The notes under the pieces were generated by a model. That model was given only the letters and a program-made list of their open reading frames with translations. It searched no databases and had not been told where the DNA came from. DNA of 64,000 nt, taken from JANNOG01 sp964516515. Its GTDB lineage: Bacteria; Actinomycetota; Actinomycetes; Actinomycetales; JBBAYJ01. Of the stretch, positions 16,778 to 26,272 are shown piece after piece. The position numbers were made by a program, and so were the translations under genes. Positions within the stretch are counted from its first letter, which is position 1; every line of letters begins with the position of its first letter. The DNA lies in assembly GCA_964516515.1 (NCBI GenBank), contig CAZEYA010000002.1:1-64000 (forward strand). Reading direction: 5' to 3'.

Positions 16778-18028
16778 CTATCTTCCCTCGTTCGATGCGT
16801 CCTCGACAGCCGGGGGGGTCCGGGTGCCGGCGAGCAGTGCCGACACGGCGCGCCGGTCAGGCTTGCCGGGTCCCGTGACGGGCAGTAGGTCCACTACATG
16901 GATCTCCGGTGCCGCCCACCGGCCGAGTTGCGTGACCACAGTCCGCCGCCACTGGTCGCGCCGTCGCTGCGTCGCGGTGGCGCCTCCCGCGACGACGATC
17001 GCGGCGGCAACCCGTTGCCCCCACCGCGGATCGGGAAGCCCCACGACGACGACGTCGGCGACGCCCGGCTGGGCACGCAGGACGTCCTCAACGGTTCGGG
17101 GCGACACCTTGTACCCACCGGTGACGATCATGTCGTCAGCGCGCCCGACGACCTCCAGCCGGCCGTCCTGCCAGCGTCCGAGGTCGTCGGTGACGAAGCT
17201 TCGGGCCCCGCTCGGCGTACTGCGGAAGGCGGGGTCGCCTGGCCTGCCCCGGTACCCGCGGGCCACCACGGCTCCGGAGATGACGATGCGCCCGCTCGGA
17301 TCCACCGACACCGACACCCCGTCCAGCGCCGTGCCGTCGTAGACGCACCCGCCGCATGTCTCGCTGGCGCCGTACGTCTCCACCAGTCGCACGCCAGCGG
17401 CCCGCGCGGCCTCGCGGGTCGTCGCCGGCAGTGCCGCACCACCGACGAGGACGGCGTCGAAGCTCGCCAGGGCCGTCACTGCTGCGGCGCCACCGGCGAG
17501 CACACGCGAGACCTGGGTGGGAACGAGTGAGGCATAGCGCCTGGCGCCACGCGTGGCGTGGGTGCGGGCGGCCGCTTGCAGGAAGACCTCCGGGGTGAAG
17601 CCTGCTCTCAGGTCGCACGAGACCGGTGTGGTGCGGGCGATGAGGGACCGCACGCACACCATGACCCCGGCGACGGTGTGCGCGGGCACGCCAAGCAACC
17701 AGGTGCCGGGGCCGCCCAGACGGTCGTGGGTCGCGCCGGCCGAGGCCAGCAGCGCGGACGCGCTGAGCAGGGCCGGCTTGGCCGAGCCGGTGGAGCCGGA
17801 GGTGGACACGACCGCTGCGGTGGGGTCCGCGGTGTCGTCCTCGTCCTCGCCGAAAGGTGTGCCGGCGGCCACCTCGGCAGGGGACGGCCGGTCCGCCGGG
17901 TGCGGGTGGACCGCTGGGCCGGCACCGGACAGCGCCTCGCGCAGCGCGGGGAGCAGGTGCGTGGTCGCGTCGGAGTCGCTGACGATCGCTAGCGCCAGTA
18001 CCGACCTCATCGAGCGAGTGACGCCCAC
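16778..18028 (-). CDS. menE: o-Succinylbenzoate-CoA ligase
   Basis: 416 residues of the ANL adenylating family: P-loop STSGSTGSAKPALLS, LVETYGASETCGG, FVTDDLGRW, and C-terminal GGYKVSPRTVEDVL. It activates o-succinylbenzoate for ring closure by MenB. It is shorter than general acyl-CoA ligases, as usual for actinobacterial MenE. GTG 18028 has a GACGAGG ribosome site; ATG 18010 is an alternative. Operon with the CPBP gene upstream and menA downstream. Confidence 0.9.
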   Translation of the reverse strand: MGVTRSMRSVLALAIVSDSDATTHLLPALREALSGAGPAVHPHPADRPSPAEVAAGTPFGEDEDDTADPTAAVVSTSGSTGSAKPALLSASALLASAGATHDRLGGPGTWLLGVPAHTVAGVMVCVRSLIARTTPVSCDLRAGFTPEVFLQAAARTHATRGARRYASLVPTQVSRVLAGGAAAVTALASFDAVLVGGAALPATTREAARAAGVRLVETYGASETCGGCVYDGTALDGVSVSVDPSGRIVISGAVVARGYRGRPGDPAFRSTPSGARSFVTDDLGRWQDGRLEVVGRADDMIVTGGYKVSPRTVEDVLRAQPGVADVVVVGLPDPRWGQRVAAAIVVAGGATATQRRRDQWRRTVVTQLGRWAAPEIHVVDLLPVTGPGKPDRRAVSALLAGTRTPPAVEDASNEGR

Positions 18029-18053
18029 GCGAGCCTCGTCGCCGAGCGGGGCG

Positions 18054-18917
18054 TCAGGGGGTCGCCGTAGCGGGCGCGCCGCGGCGAGCCGCCGCGGGTG
18101 CCAATGGGCAGCCGATGCACGCGGGGGAGTTGGGGTCGTGCCCGCCGCACCCGACGCCGGTGCTGCCGGCGCCCGCGCTCGCCGACACGCGACTGCCTCG
18201 TATCCCGAGTGCGGCGACGACCAGCAGCAGCGTGACGTGACCGGCGACGGCGACGCCGACCCAGCCGGTGATGACCACGGCCAGGCCGAGGACCAAGCCG
18301 GCGAGGGTCGCCGTTACGGTGGCGCCGCGGCCCCGGGTCAGCCGGGTGGCACCGAAGGCCAGTGCAGTCAGCGCCACCGCGGGCACGGCGGCCATGCCGC
18401 TGGCCAGCAGCCAGCCGAGCACCGCTCCCCGGAACAGCACCTCCTGGGCGGCGGCGCCCACCAGGGCGGGCAGCAGCTGACCCGCGCGTGTGGGTGCGGC
18501 GGTGCGGACATCTCTGGAGCTGGACCCGGACCTGGACCGTGCCGGAGGCGGCGCTGCGGGGCGGGTCAGGACGTACCCGAGTGCGGCCGCGCCGAGAGCA
18601 GCGATCGCGGACGCCGACACGAGCGTCGCCGGCCGGGCGGTTCCCGCCCAGTCGACGTCCGCCAGCGACACCGTGATGACGCCGACCTGCGCCCCGACGA
18701 CCGTCGCCACCGCCACCAGCCAGCGCGCGCTACGGCGGCTGCGCTGCACGACGTGGATCGGCCGGGGGTCGTGAGCCATTCGGCGAAGCAGCACGTGCTC
18801 GAAAAACGTCCCCGCCATGATCAGGACGAGCAGGGCGGCGCCGGCCGCCCACCACGCCACCGAGGTCGTCGGGAACTGGGTCGTCGCTGCGGACAGCACG
18901 GAATCCACCACCGGCAC
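18054..18917 (-). CDS. CPBP-family membrane protein with Cys-rich tail
   Basis: About 287 residues with eight or so hydrophobic helices. AAAQEVLFRGAVLGWLL matches the CPBP (Abi) protease motif, with QE in place of EE; the usual FxxxH site reads FGATR, so catalysis is doubtful. After the last helix comes a tail GCGGHDPNSPACIGCPL with four Cys/His residues in a metal-site-like spacing. GTG 18917 is the likely start; it is divergent from menD by 36 bases. Confidence 0.6.
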   Translation of the reverse strand: MPVVDSVLSAATTQFPTTSVAWWAAGAALLVLIMAGTFFEHVLLRRMAHDPRPIHVVQRSRRSARWLVAVATVVGAQVGVITVSLADVDWAGTARPATLVSASAIAALGAAALGYVLTRPAAPPPARSRSGSSSRDVRTAAPTRAGQLLPALVGAAAQEVLFRGAVLGWLLASGMAAVPAVALTALAFGATRLTRGRGATVTATLAGLVLGLAVVITGWVGVAVAGHVTLLLVVAALGIRGSRVSASAGAGSTGVGCGGHDPNSPACIGCPLAPAAARRGAPATATP

Positions 18918-18953
18918 CCCAGCAGCGTAGGCCGGTGGGAAACACTGCCTGCT

Positions 18954-20603
18954 GTGGACTCCCCGTCGACCGCGACCGTGACCGCCCGCTCGCTCGTCGA
19001 CGGCCTGGTCGCCGCCGGGGTGCAGGAAGTCGTGCTGTGCCCCGGGTCGCGTAGCGCACCGCTGGCCTATGCGGTGCACGCCGCTGACGCCGCGGGCCTG
19101 CTGCGGCTGCACGTCCGCATCGACGAACGCTCCGCCGGCTTCACCGCGCTAGGGATGGGCCGGGTGACCGGCCGCCCCGCGGTGCTCGTGACCACGTCGG
19201 GTACCGCGGTGGCCAACCTGATGCCCGCGGTACTGGAGGCGCATCACGCGGGGGTGCCGCTGCTCGTGATGTCCGCCGACCGGCCCGAGCGGTTGCGTGG
19301 CACGTGGGCCAACCAGACCTCGGATCTGCAGCCGGGGTTGTTCGGCCCCGCGGTCCGGTGGTCGCGTGACGTGACAGCCGCCGCTGAACCCGCGTGGGGG
19401 TCATTGGTCGCCGAGGCTGTCGCCGCGGCGACCTCGCCCGCCGGTCCCGTCCACCTCAACGTCGGATTCGACCATCCTCTGGTACCGCCCGACCTGTCGT
19501 GGCGACCGGCGGCGGCTCCCGGGCGGCCCGCTTCGCCAGGCCCCACCGCGCCACCGCCGCTGGCGCATGCATTGCCGCAACTGCTGCCGCTCGGCGCGCG
19601 GACGGTCGTGGTAGCCGGGGACGGCGCGGGCCCTGATGCGCGGGCACTCGCCGAGGCGGCTGGCTGGCCGTTACTGGCCGAACCCACCTCGGGGTCGCGC
19701 GGTGGGCCGTGTCGGATCAGCGGTTACCGGCTGTTGCTCAACGGCCCACTGGGCAGGGCGGTCGAGCGTGTGGTGGTCTTCGGCCGGCCGACGCTGTCGC
19801 GGCCGGTGACCCAGTTGTTGGCACGCCCCGATCTCGTCCTCGTCGTCGTCGGACGGGGGGCGCATTTGGCGGGCGCGCCAGGTCGTGCCGCGCAGTCAGT
19901 GCCCGGCCGGGTGGGAGTCGACAGCCGGGAGGATGGCGGATGGCTGGACGCGTGGCGCCATGCCGGGCGGGAGGCGGCCGAGGCCATCGAAGCGGTGCTG
20001 GGTGAGTCGCGGGCCGCCGACGGGCTGGCCGGCTACGACGTCGCTCGCGAGGTCACCGCCGCCACGGGTCCCGATGTCGGTCTCGTCCTCGCGGCGAGCA
20101 ATCCCATCCGTGACGTCGACCTCGCTGCAGGTGACGTGGCCGCCCGCTTCGCGATCGCCAATCGGGGCCTGTCGGGCATCGACGGCACGGTGTCCACGGC
20201 CGTCGGCGCGTCCCTGGCTATGGGCCCCGTCCGGGTGCTGGTGGGAGACCTGGCGTTGCTCCACGACAGCAACGCCCTGCTGCTGGGTCCGGGTGAACCT
20301 GCGCCCGCGCTGCAGGTCGTCGTGGTCAACGACGGCGGCGGCGGCATCTTCGGGTTGCTGGAGCACGGCGAGGACCGGTTCGCGGCCGCATACGAGAGGG
20401 TCTTCGGGACCCCGCAGCGGGTCGACTTGCAGGCGTTGTGCGCGGCCCACGGCGTGCGCCAGACGACGGTCAGCGACATCACGGGCCTGTCGCGGGCATT
20501 GGCCACGTCGCCTTCACCCGGGATCGAGGTGGTCGAGGTGCCCGTCCGGCGGGACCGCGAGCGGAAACTGGCCGAGCGACTCGCCGCTGCCGTCGCCAGG
20601 TAG
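18954..20603 (+). CDS. menD: 2-succinyl-5-enolpyruvyl-6-hydroxy-3-cyclohexene-1-carboxylate synthase
   Basis: 549 residues. A thiamine-diphosphate enzyme that joins isochorismate and 2-oxoglutarate, the first committed menaquinone step. The N-terminus has VLCPGSRSAPL and DERSAGFTALGMG (with the conserved Glu), then VTTSGTAVANLMPAV; the cofactor-binding block GDLALLHDSNALLL and NDGGGGIFGLLEH is intact. GTG 18954 starts the family N-terminus; the open frame continues 467 codons upstream only as an antisense shadow. It produces the substrate that MenE and MenB use later. Confidence 0.93.
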   Translation: MDSPSTATVTARSLVDGLVAAGVQEVVLCPGSRSAPLAYAVHAADAAGLLRLHVRIDERSAGFTALGMGRVTGRPAVLVTTSGTAVANLMPAVLEAHHAGVPLLVMSADRPERLRGTWANQTSDLQPGLFGPAVRWSRDVTAAAEPAWGSLVAEAVAAATSPAGPVHLNVGFDHPLVPPDLSWRPAAAPGRPASPGPTAPPPLAHALPQLLPLGARTVVVAGDGAGPDARALAEAAGWPLLAEPTSGSRGGPCRISGYRLLLNGPLGRAVERVVVFGRPTLSRPVTQLLARPDLVLVVVGRGAHLAGAPGRAAQSVPGRVGVDSREDGGWLDAWRHAGREAAEAIEAVLGESRAADGLAGYDVAREVTAATGPDVGLVLAASNPIRDVDLAAGDVAARFAIANRGLSGIDGTVSTAVGASLAMGPVRVLVGDLALLHDSNALLLGPGEPAPALQVVVVNDGGGGIFGLLEHGEDRFAAAYERVFGTPQRVDLQALCAAHGVRQTTVSDITGLSRALATSPSPGIEVVEVPVRRDRERKLAERLAAAVAR

Positions 20604-20631
20604 CGCTCCCGTCACCCCCCTCACTCCTCTC

Positions 20632-20737
20632 CGCCATTTGTCGACAAACGGTGGCCCGGCAGGCCCTGCCCGCCTGCGTTTGTGGACAAATGGCGGTGGG
20701 GGGAGGCCCTCAGGCGTGCGTTTGTGGACAAATGGCG
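20632..20737. terminator. Three palindromic repeats between convergent genes
   Basis: Three near-identical 19-bp units, cgccatttgtcgacaaacg at 20632-20650 and cgtttgtggacaaatggcg at 20677-20695 and 20719-20737. Unit 1 is in inverted orientation, so units 1 and 2 can form a 19-bp stem with one mismatch; each unit also has the core TTTGTnnACAAA. It lies between menD and the convergent CAP gene and probably ends transcription from both sides. Confidence 0.6.
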
Positions 20738-20749
20738 ACGAGGGGGGGG

Positions 20750-21640
20750 TCAGGCGCCGAAGTTCTGGACCCACCAGGGTCCGCCGCTGCCCTCGGCATA
20801 GCCGACACCGAGATCGGTGAAGGCGCAATTGAGGATGTTGGCCCGATGGCCGCTGCTGTTCATCCAGGCGTCCATCACGGCCGCGGCGTCGCGTTGGCCC
20901 TGAGCGATGTTCTCGCCCGCGGTCCGGTACGAGTAGCCGGCCGCGGTTATCCGGTCGAAGGGGGAGCGACCGTCCTGACTGTCGTGCGAGAAGTACCCGT
21001 TGGCCTTCATGTCCTCGGCGTGGCCGTCGGCTGCCGCGGTCAGGGCGGGGTGCAGAGAAAGCGCACCACATCCGGCGCCGGCGCGTTGCGCGTTGACCAG
21101 GTCGAGGATCTCCTGCTCCACGGTGGCAGCCCCAGCAGCCGGCGGAGCAGGGGCCGTGGTGGGAGCCGGTGGCGGCGGCGCCGTCGTGCCCGGCGGCGGC
21201 GTTGCCGACGTGGGCGCCGGTGCAGTGGTCGCCGGCGTGATGCTCGGCGGCGCCGCCCCGGTGGTCGTCGGGCTGGAGCTGGGCGCCGCCGCCCTCGACG
21301 GTGCGGGCGCCGCCGAGGTCGGGGCTGTGGCCGAGACCGACACCGACACCGAGGGATCGGGCGTCGATGGCGTGCCCAAGGCCACCCGCGGGGCTCGGGT
21401 ACGCGTACCGGCCCGGCTCGCTCCCGGGGCGGTGCGATCCGGAAACACGACCGAGGCCGTCGGGCGTCCGACGTCGGCGACGACGAAACCCCCGCGGCGC
21501 GCCTCATACGCCATGGCCAGGCCGGTGATGGTGCCGAGCGTCGTCACGGCCGCCAGGATCCAGGCGCCGAGCCGCACCGTGGCCCGGCGACGCTCGTCAC
21601 GCCGACGGGCCCGCCGCGGACCTGACCGGGCCGAGGTCAT
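20750..21640 (-). CDS. CAP/SCP-domain protein, membrane-anchored
   Basis: 296 residues. A basic N-terminus and one hydrophobic segment (about 24-46) anchor it; a long Pro/Ala/Thr/Ser linker (about 85-170) crosses the wall; the C-terminal CAP domain has VNAQRAGAGCGALSLHPALTAAADGHAEDM, FSHDSQDG, AGENIAQGQ and WMNSSGHRANILN. Bacterial CAP proteins of this kind are secreted wall-associated factors of unclear activity. GC-rich repeats in the linker explain its low complexity. Confidence 0.88.
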   Translation of the reverse strand: MTSARSGPRRARRRDERRRATVRLGAWILAAVTTLGTITGLAMAYEARRGGFVVADVGRPTASVVFPDRTAPGASRAGTRTRAPRVALGTPSTPDPSVSVSVSATAPTSAAPAPSRAAAPSSSPTTTGAAPPSITPATTAPAPTSATPPPGTTAPPPPAPTTAPAPPAAGAATVEQEILDLVNAQRAGAGCGALSLHPALTAAADGHAEDMKANGYFSHDSQDGRSPFDRITAAGYSYRTAGENIAQGQRDAAAVMDAWMNSSGHRANILNCAFTDLGVGYAEGSGGPWWVQNFGA

Positions 21641-21744
21641 CGGCTACTCCGGGCTCGCAGCGGCGGGGCACATATTCAGACGCACGACTCACACACGCCG
21701 CGCGGGGCCCGGCAGGTTTCAGCTCGACCGCGTCCGGGGGCCCG

Positions 21745-22788
21745 TCAGTGGCTGTTCCCCGTGTCCGTAGCGACAGGAAGCCGTAGCTCGAAGCGGCAGC
21801 CCCCGATGTCCTGATGGGCCATGAGAATGCCGCCGTGAGCCTCGGTGATGCCGCGGGCGATCGCCAGGCCGAGCCCCGCGCCTCCGGTCTCGCCGTCCGC
21901 CTCGGCCCGGGGACGTGACGACTCTGCCCGGTAGCCGACCTCGAACAGCCGCTCGATCGGACCATCGATGGCGCCGCAGCCGTCACGCACCGCGACCAGC
22001 GCCTCACCTCGCCTGCCGTGTCCGATCCGCGCGACAGACACGCTGACCGCCGTGCCGGCTCGGCTGTACTGCACGGCGTTGGTGACCAGGTTGCGCAGGG
22101 CGCGGGACAGCTGCTCGGGGTCGGCGTCGACGACGACCGGGTCCGCCGGTCCCGTGACATCGATCGCGATGCCCTTGGCCTGCGCCGACGGCCCACTGGC
22201 TGCGACCGCCCGGCGCGCCGCCTCGGTGGCGTCGATCGGTCGGCGGTCCAGCCGCAGCGCTCCCGCCGCGATGCGCGACAGCAGGAACAGGTCGTCGACC
22301 AGGCGGGACAGATGCATGGTCTCGTCAAGGATCTGCCGGTGGTAGCGCGCGACGGTGTCTGGGTCGGTCACCACGTCGTCCAGCAGCGCCTCGGCCATGG
22401 CCCGCAACGCCGCGAGCGGGCTGCGCAGGTCGTGACTGACCCACGCCACGAGGTCGCGCCGCGACGCCTCCAGCGCGCTCTCCCGCTCGTGCATCAGCGC
22501 CAGCCGGTGCTGGCCGAGGAAGCCGGCCAGCACCAGACCCATACAGGCCGAGGCGACGACGGCGGCGACCAGGGTCGCCAGGATGCGTGGCGAGTCGATC
22601 ATCAGTGAGCCGGTGATGATGACCGAAGCGACGACGACGATGGCGGCCACGACCGCCACCACCCCCAGCACGACCACCGTCGGGCGATTGCGTAGGAACC
22701 GCAGCGCCAGCAGCCCCGTCAGGCCCCCGATGACCGCGACGCCGAGCGCACCGCCGACGGTCGCGGCGACCTCAGGCCCCGTGATCAT
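21745..22788 (-). CDS. Sensor histidine kinase
   Basis: 347 residues. Two to three N-terminal membrane helices (about 10-90) lead into the phospho-acceptor motif WVSHDLRSPLAALRAM (H119), an N-box LRNLVTNAVQYS and a G-box GAGLGLAIARGITEAHGG. It phosphorylates the response regulator encoded just before it; the two genes overlap by ATGA at 22785-22788. The frame upstream of ATG 22788 is inside the regulator gene. The signal is unknown. Confidence 0.92.
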   Translation of the reverse strand: MITGPEVAATVGGALGVAVIGGLTGLLALRFLRNRPTVVVLGVVAVVAAIVVVASVIITGSLMIDSPRILATLVAAVVASACMGLVLAGFLGQHRLALMHERESALEASRRDLVAWVSHDLRSPLAALRAMAEALLDDVVTDPDTVARYHRQILDETMHLSRLVDDLFLLSRIAAGALRLDRRPIDATEAARRAVAASGPSAQAKGIAIDVTGPADPVVVDADPEQLSRALRNLVTNAVQYSRAGTAVSVSVARIGHGRRGEALVAVRDGCGAIDGPIERLFEVGYRAESSRPRAEADGETGGAGLGLAIARGITEAHGGILMAHQDIGGCRFELRLPVATDTGNSH

Positions 22789-23516
22789 CAGGGGTCGAGT
22801 CGTCCGTGGAGCGGGCCGATCGGCTCGTAGCGGTATCCGACGCCCCAGACGGTCGCGACCCGGTGATGGTCGGTGCCGGCGTCCTCGCCCAGCTTGGCGC
22901 GCAGCCGCTTGACGTGGACGGTAACCGTCGAGGTGTCGCCGAAATCCCAGCCCCACACGTCCTTGAGCAGCTCCTCGCGGGTCATGACGGTGCGCGGGTG
23001 GCGCATCAGGTGGACGAGCAGGTCGTACTCGCGGATGGTCAATGAGATGCCCGTGCCGCCGAGCTTCACCTGCCGGGCGGTCTCGTCGACCATGAGGTCA
23101 CCGTCGACGAGTGGCAGCGTGTGCCCGCCGTCCGCTGATCCCCCCGGTACCGCGCCGCGGCGCAGCACCGCCGAGATCCGCAGGACGAGTTCGCGCGGGC
23201 TGAACGGCTTGACGACATAATCGTCCGCGCCCACCTCGAACCCTGCGATCCGGTCCTCGGTCTCGCCGAGCGCGGTCAGCAGGATGATCGGTGCCTGGCT
23301 GAACGCCCGCAACCGACGGGCGACCTCCAGGCCGTCGATTCCCGGCAGCATGATGTCGAGGACGACGAGGTCGGGCTCGGTGTGACCGGCCAGGTCCAGC
23401 GCGGTGACGCCGTCGGCAGCAGTGGCGACGGCGTACCCCTCGTGCCGCAGATATCGGGCCAGGACGTCGGTGATCGTCGGGTCGTCGTCGACGACGAGGA
23501 CGCGGGCGGCGGTCAC
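22788..23516 (-). CDS. OmpR/PhoB-type response regulator
   Basis: 242 residues. The receiver domain has D10-D11-D12, phospho-acceptor D54 in LVVLDIMLPG and K in VVKPFSPRELV; a winged-helix DNA-binding domain follows (REYDLLVHLMRHPRTVMTREELLKDVWGWDFGDTSTVTVHVKRLRAKLG). GTG start at 23516. Forms an operon with the kinase gene. Confidence 0.93.
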   Translation of the reverse strand: MTAARVLVVDDDPTITDVLARYLRHEGYAVATAADGVTALDLAGHTEPDLVVLDIMLPGIDGLEVARRLRAFSQAPIILLTALGETEDRIAGFEVGADDYVVKPFSPRELVLRISAVLRRGAVPGGSADGGHTLPLVDGDLMVDETARQVKLGGTGISLTIREYDLLVHLMRHPRTVMTREELLKDVWGWDFGDTSTVTVHVKRLRAKLGEDAGTDHHRVATVWGVGYRYEPIGPLHGRLDP

Positions 23517-23583
23517 GGCGTCACCCTAGGCGCGAACAGCCCGCAGCGTTCGGTCGCTCCGAGTGCCTGCCTACAGTTCGGCC

Positions 23584-23907
23584 ATGCTCATCGCCTTCTC
23601 GATCGCCCCATCGGTGTCCGACCCGGATGGCCTGGTGACCGATGCCGTGGCCCAGGCAGTGGCCATCGTGCGGGCGTCGGGCCTGCCGAACCGGACCGAC
23701 GCCATGTTCACCACGATCGAGGGCGAGTGGGACGAGTGCATGGCGGTCGTCAAGGCGTGCGTCGACGCTCTGGCGGCCTCGGCGCCGCGAGTCAGCCTGG
23801 TACTCAAGGCCGACATCCGGGTCGGCGCCACCGGTGAGCTCACGGGAAAGCTGGGGCGGTTGGACGCGGCGCTCGTCGGCCGTCCCGGTGATGCCGTCAC
23901 CGGGTGA
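23584..23907 (+). CDS. Thiamine-binding protein, MTH1187/YkoF-like
   Basis: 107 residues. MLIAFSIAPSVSD, DAMFTTIEGEWDECMAVVKACVDAL and RVSLVLKADIRVG match the small MTH1187 family, which binds thiamine or its precursors. ATG 23584 gives the family N-terminus. The gene ends 11 bases inside the convergent lipoprotein gene. Confidence 0.8.
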   Translation: MLIAFSIAPSVSDPDGLVTDAVAQAVAIVRASGLPNRTDAMFTTIEGEWDECMAVVKACVDALAASAPRVSLVLKADIRVGATGELTGKLGRLDAALVGRPGDAVTG

Positions 23908-24373
23908 CGAATGAGCCGTCGAGGATCTCGCCCTCCAGCGTGATGGTCGATTCCGACCAGCTGACGTCGCCCTCCACGGTGAGGTCCCCGAGGTCGGCGC
24001 CCGCGGTGTTGTCCAGGACGAGGCTCGGCTCGGCGCACTGCGGCGGGAACGATTCCGCCAGGGCGGAGCACAGTCGCTCGCCGGAGGCGTCGGCGAGGTA
24101 GAAGGCCTGGACGAGGAAGGGGCCGTCGATACCGGCGGCGACCGCGTCGGCGAGCAGCACCGATCCGTCGGGCTGTGAGGACGGCCCGCCGGTGCCGCTG
24201 GGAATGTCCTCGCAGTCGGTCGAGCCGGTCAGGCAGGCGCCGGCGGCCGCATCGCCGCCGGTGGTTTCGCCGGCGGCGCTGTCGCCGTCGGTGGTCGCAC
24301 CGCAACCGGTGACGGCGGCGATGGCGAAGCCGGCCACCAGCAGTGCGAGAAGGGGGGCCTGAGGTGATCTCAT
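23897..24373 (-). CDS. Predicted lipoprotein of unknown function
   Basis: 158 residues from ATG 24373. A lipoprotein signal (LLALLVAGFAIAAVTGC) ends in a lipobox VTGC. The mature part has four further Cys in ACLTGSTDCEDIPS, RLCSAL and PQCAEP, likely two disulfides, and a beta-rich end. No family recognised. Divergent from the penicillin-binding protein gene. Confidence 0.7.
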   Translation of the reverse strand: MRSPQAPLLALLVAGFAIAAVTGCGATTDGDSAAGETTGGDAAAGACLTGSTDCEDIPSGTGGPSSQPDGSVLLADAVAAGIDGPFLVQAFYLADASGERLCSALAESFPPQCAEPSLVLDNTAGADLGDLTVEGDVSWSESTITLEGEILDGSFVTR

Positions 24374-24483
24374 GGCGATTGGACGTTCAGTCACGTGCGG
24401 CGGTTCCGATCGCCCGATATGAGACGTGCTGTGCGATGTCGTCCGGCTATCGTGTCGCGCACAACAGTGGGGAGTTGGGGGAC

Positions 24484-26190
24484 ATGGGCGACGGTGTATC
24501 TGATGCCGATTGGGACCAGGGAGCGCAATCCGCCGGCGGTGTGAGCCGCCGGGCCCAATTGATCGTCTTCGGCGCTGCGGCCCTCGTCATCCTGGCCGCG
24601 GCGGTGTGGGGCTTGAGCAGCGTGTTCGGTGGCCGCGGCCCCAACCTGGCATCGCAGGCCGCGGCGCCCTCCTCGGCCCCGGCCCCGACGTCACCGACGC
24701 CCTCGCCCTCGCCCTCGCCGGCGTTCGTCGATCCGGCGCAGGCCGCCGACGTCGCCATCGACTTCCTCCGTGCCTGGGAGGCGAATGACTACGAGGCCAT
24801 GCAGGCACTCGCCGCCGATCAGACCGACGACGTCGCCGGCGCCTACTCCGGGATGGCGGAGCGGCTGGCGATCACCGACGTCGTGGTGACGCCGGGGACG
24901 CTGGACCCGGTGACCTCGGTGCTGCCGTACGACGTGACCGTGACCCTCGACGGCGCGGGGCCGGCCAGCTGGAGCAGCGCAGTCACGGTGACCCCGCAGG
25001 CCCGGGTGGCGTGGAGCGCCGCCACGGTCTATCCCGGCCTGCTGCCGGGTCAGTGGCTGGACCGCGTGCCGGTGCCGTCTCGTGGGGACATCGTCGACCG
25101 CTCGGGTGCGTCTGTCTCGGCCGATCCCGACCTCACGGCCAACCTCATCGGTGACGTCGGGCCGGACGGCGTCGGCACCTCGGGGCTGCAACGCGCGTAC
25201 GAGGACGTGCTGGCCGGCCCGCCGGGAACGGCCCTCGCGGTGACCAATCCGGTCACCGCGGAGGTCATCACGACCATCGAGCAGTGGCCGGGGGCGCCTG
25301 TGGCCCCGCTGGTCACGACGCTTGACCTGCGGGTGCAGCGGGCTGCCACCGCCGCGCTCGCCGGAGCGGCGGGCCGGGCGGCCCTGGTGGCCGTCGACAC
25401 CGGGTCGGGTGACGTCCTGGCGATCGCCAACAATCCGGTCGAGGGCCTGCCAGCGGCGCTGGCGGGGGAGTACCCACCCGGTTCGACCTTCAAGATCGTC
25501 ACAGCATCGGCTGCGCTGCGGGCGGGCTTCGCGCCCGGCTCGGCCGTGGACTGTCCGGCGTCGTTGTCGGCGGGCGGTCGGACCTTCTCGAACGCATCGA
25601 GTGTCGTGCCCGGTCCCACCACTCTGGCGGGCGCCTTCGCTGTCAGCTGCAACACGGCGTTCATCGAGGTGGGCCGACAGGTGGGGACGCCCGCGCTGCT
25701 GGCTGCGGGCGAGTCCTTCGGGTTCGGTTTCGGACCGCCGTTGCCGGTCGCCAGCGTGTCGGGGTCGGTGCCGGAGCCCGATTCCGACGTCGTGGCCGCA
25801 GCGGACGCCATCGGCCAGGGAACCGTGACGGCGAGCCCGCTTCACATGGCCTCGGTCGCTGCTGCGGTGGCCAACGGGGCTTGGGTGCAGCCGCATGTCG
25901 TGGCCTGCGGGGAGTGCGACAGTCGCTCGATCTCCGGTGCAGCCGGATTGCGCGACATGATGCGCCAGGTCGTCACGGCGGGTAGTGGTCGCGCGGTGGC
26001 CGGCGTCCGCGGTGGCCCGGTGCACGGCAAGACGGGTTCCGCCCAAGTCGCCGGTGGCGGCGCCCACGCCTGGTTCGTCGGCTGGCAGGGCAGCGTGGCA
26101 TTCGCCGTGTTCGTCGAGTTCGGCGGGTCGGGTGCGGAGAGCGCGGCTCCGCTGGCCGCCGCGTTCCTCACCGAGTTGGCTGTGGGCTGA
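24484..26190 (+). CDS. Class B penicillin-binding protein with NTF2-like domain
   Basis: 568 residues. One membrane helix (about 24-46), a Pro/Ser linker, an MecA_N/NTF2-like domain (about 84-180), then a transpeptidase domain with SxxK S334-TF-K337, SxN S388-C-N390 and KTG at 516-518. It cross-links peptidoglycan outside the membrane. The NTF2-like domain places it near PBP2a/PbpA-type enzymes. ATG 24484 follows a G-rich ribosome site; the frame upstream overlaps the divergent lipoprotein. Confidence 0.9.
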   Translation: MGDGVSDADWDQGAQSAGGVSRRAQLIVFGAAALVILAAAVWGLSSVFGGRGPNLASQAAAPSSAPAPTSPTPSPSPSPAFVDPAQAADVAIDFLRAWEANDYEAMQALAADQTDDVAGAYSGMAERLAITDVVVTPGTLDPVTSVLPYDVTVTLDGAGPASWSSAVTVTPQARVAWSAATVYPGLLPGQWLDRVPVPSRGDIVDRSGASVSADPDLTANLIGDVGPDGVGTSGLQRAYEDVLAGPPGTALAVTNPVTAEVITTIEQWPGAPVAPLVTTLDLRVQRAATAALAGAAGRAALVAVDTGSGDVLAIANNPVEGLPAALAGEYPPGSTFKIVTASAALRAGFAPGSAVDCPASLSAGGRTFSNASSVVPGPTTLAGAFAVSCNTAFIEVGRQVGTPALLAAGESFGFGFGPPLPVASVSGSVPEPDSDVVAAADAIGQGTVTASPLHMASVAAAVANGAWVQPHVVACGECDSRSISGAAGLRDMMRQVVTAGSGRAVAGVRGGPVHGKTGSAQVAGGGAHAWFVGWQGSVAFAVFVEFGGSGAESAAPLAAAFLTELAVG

Positions 26191-26272
26191 CCGCGCCCGG
26201 GGTCCGCGCGCCGAGTAGCCGCAACCAGCAGCTGCTGACACCGGTCCGCGGCTTCAGCACACTCCCGCCGGC

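Noticed and set aside
17553..18953. Open frame of 467 codons continuing upstream of menD
   Set aside because: It is antisense to menE and the CPBP gene, Arg/Gly-rich and without motifs; MenD homology begins at GTG 18954.
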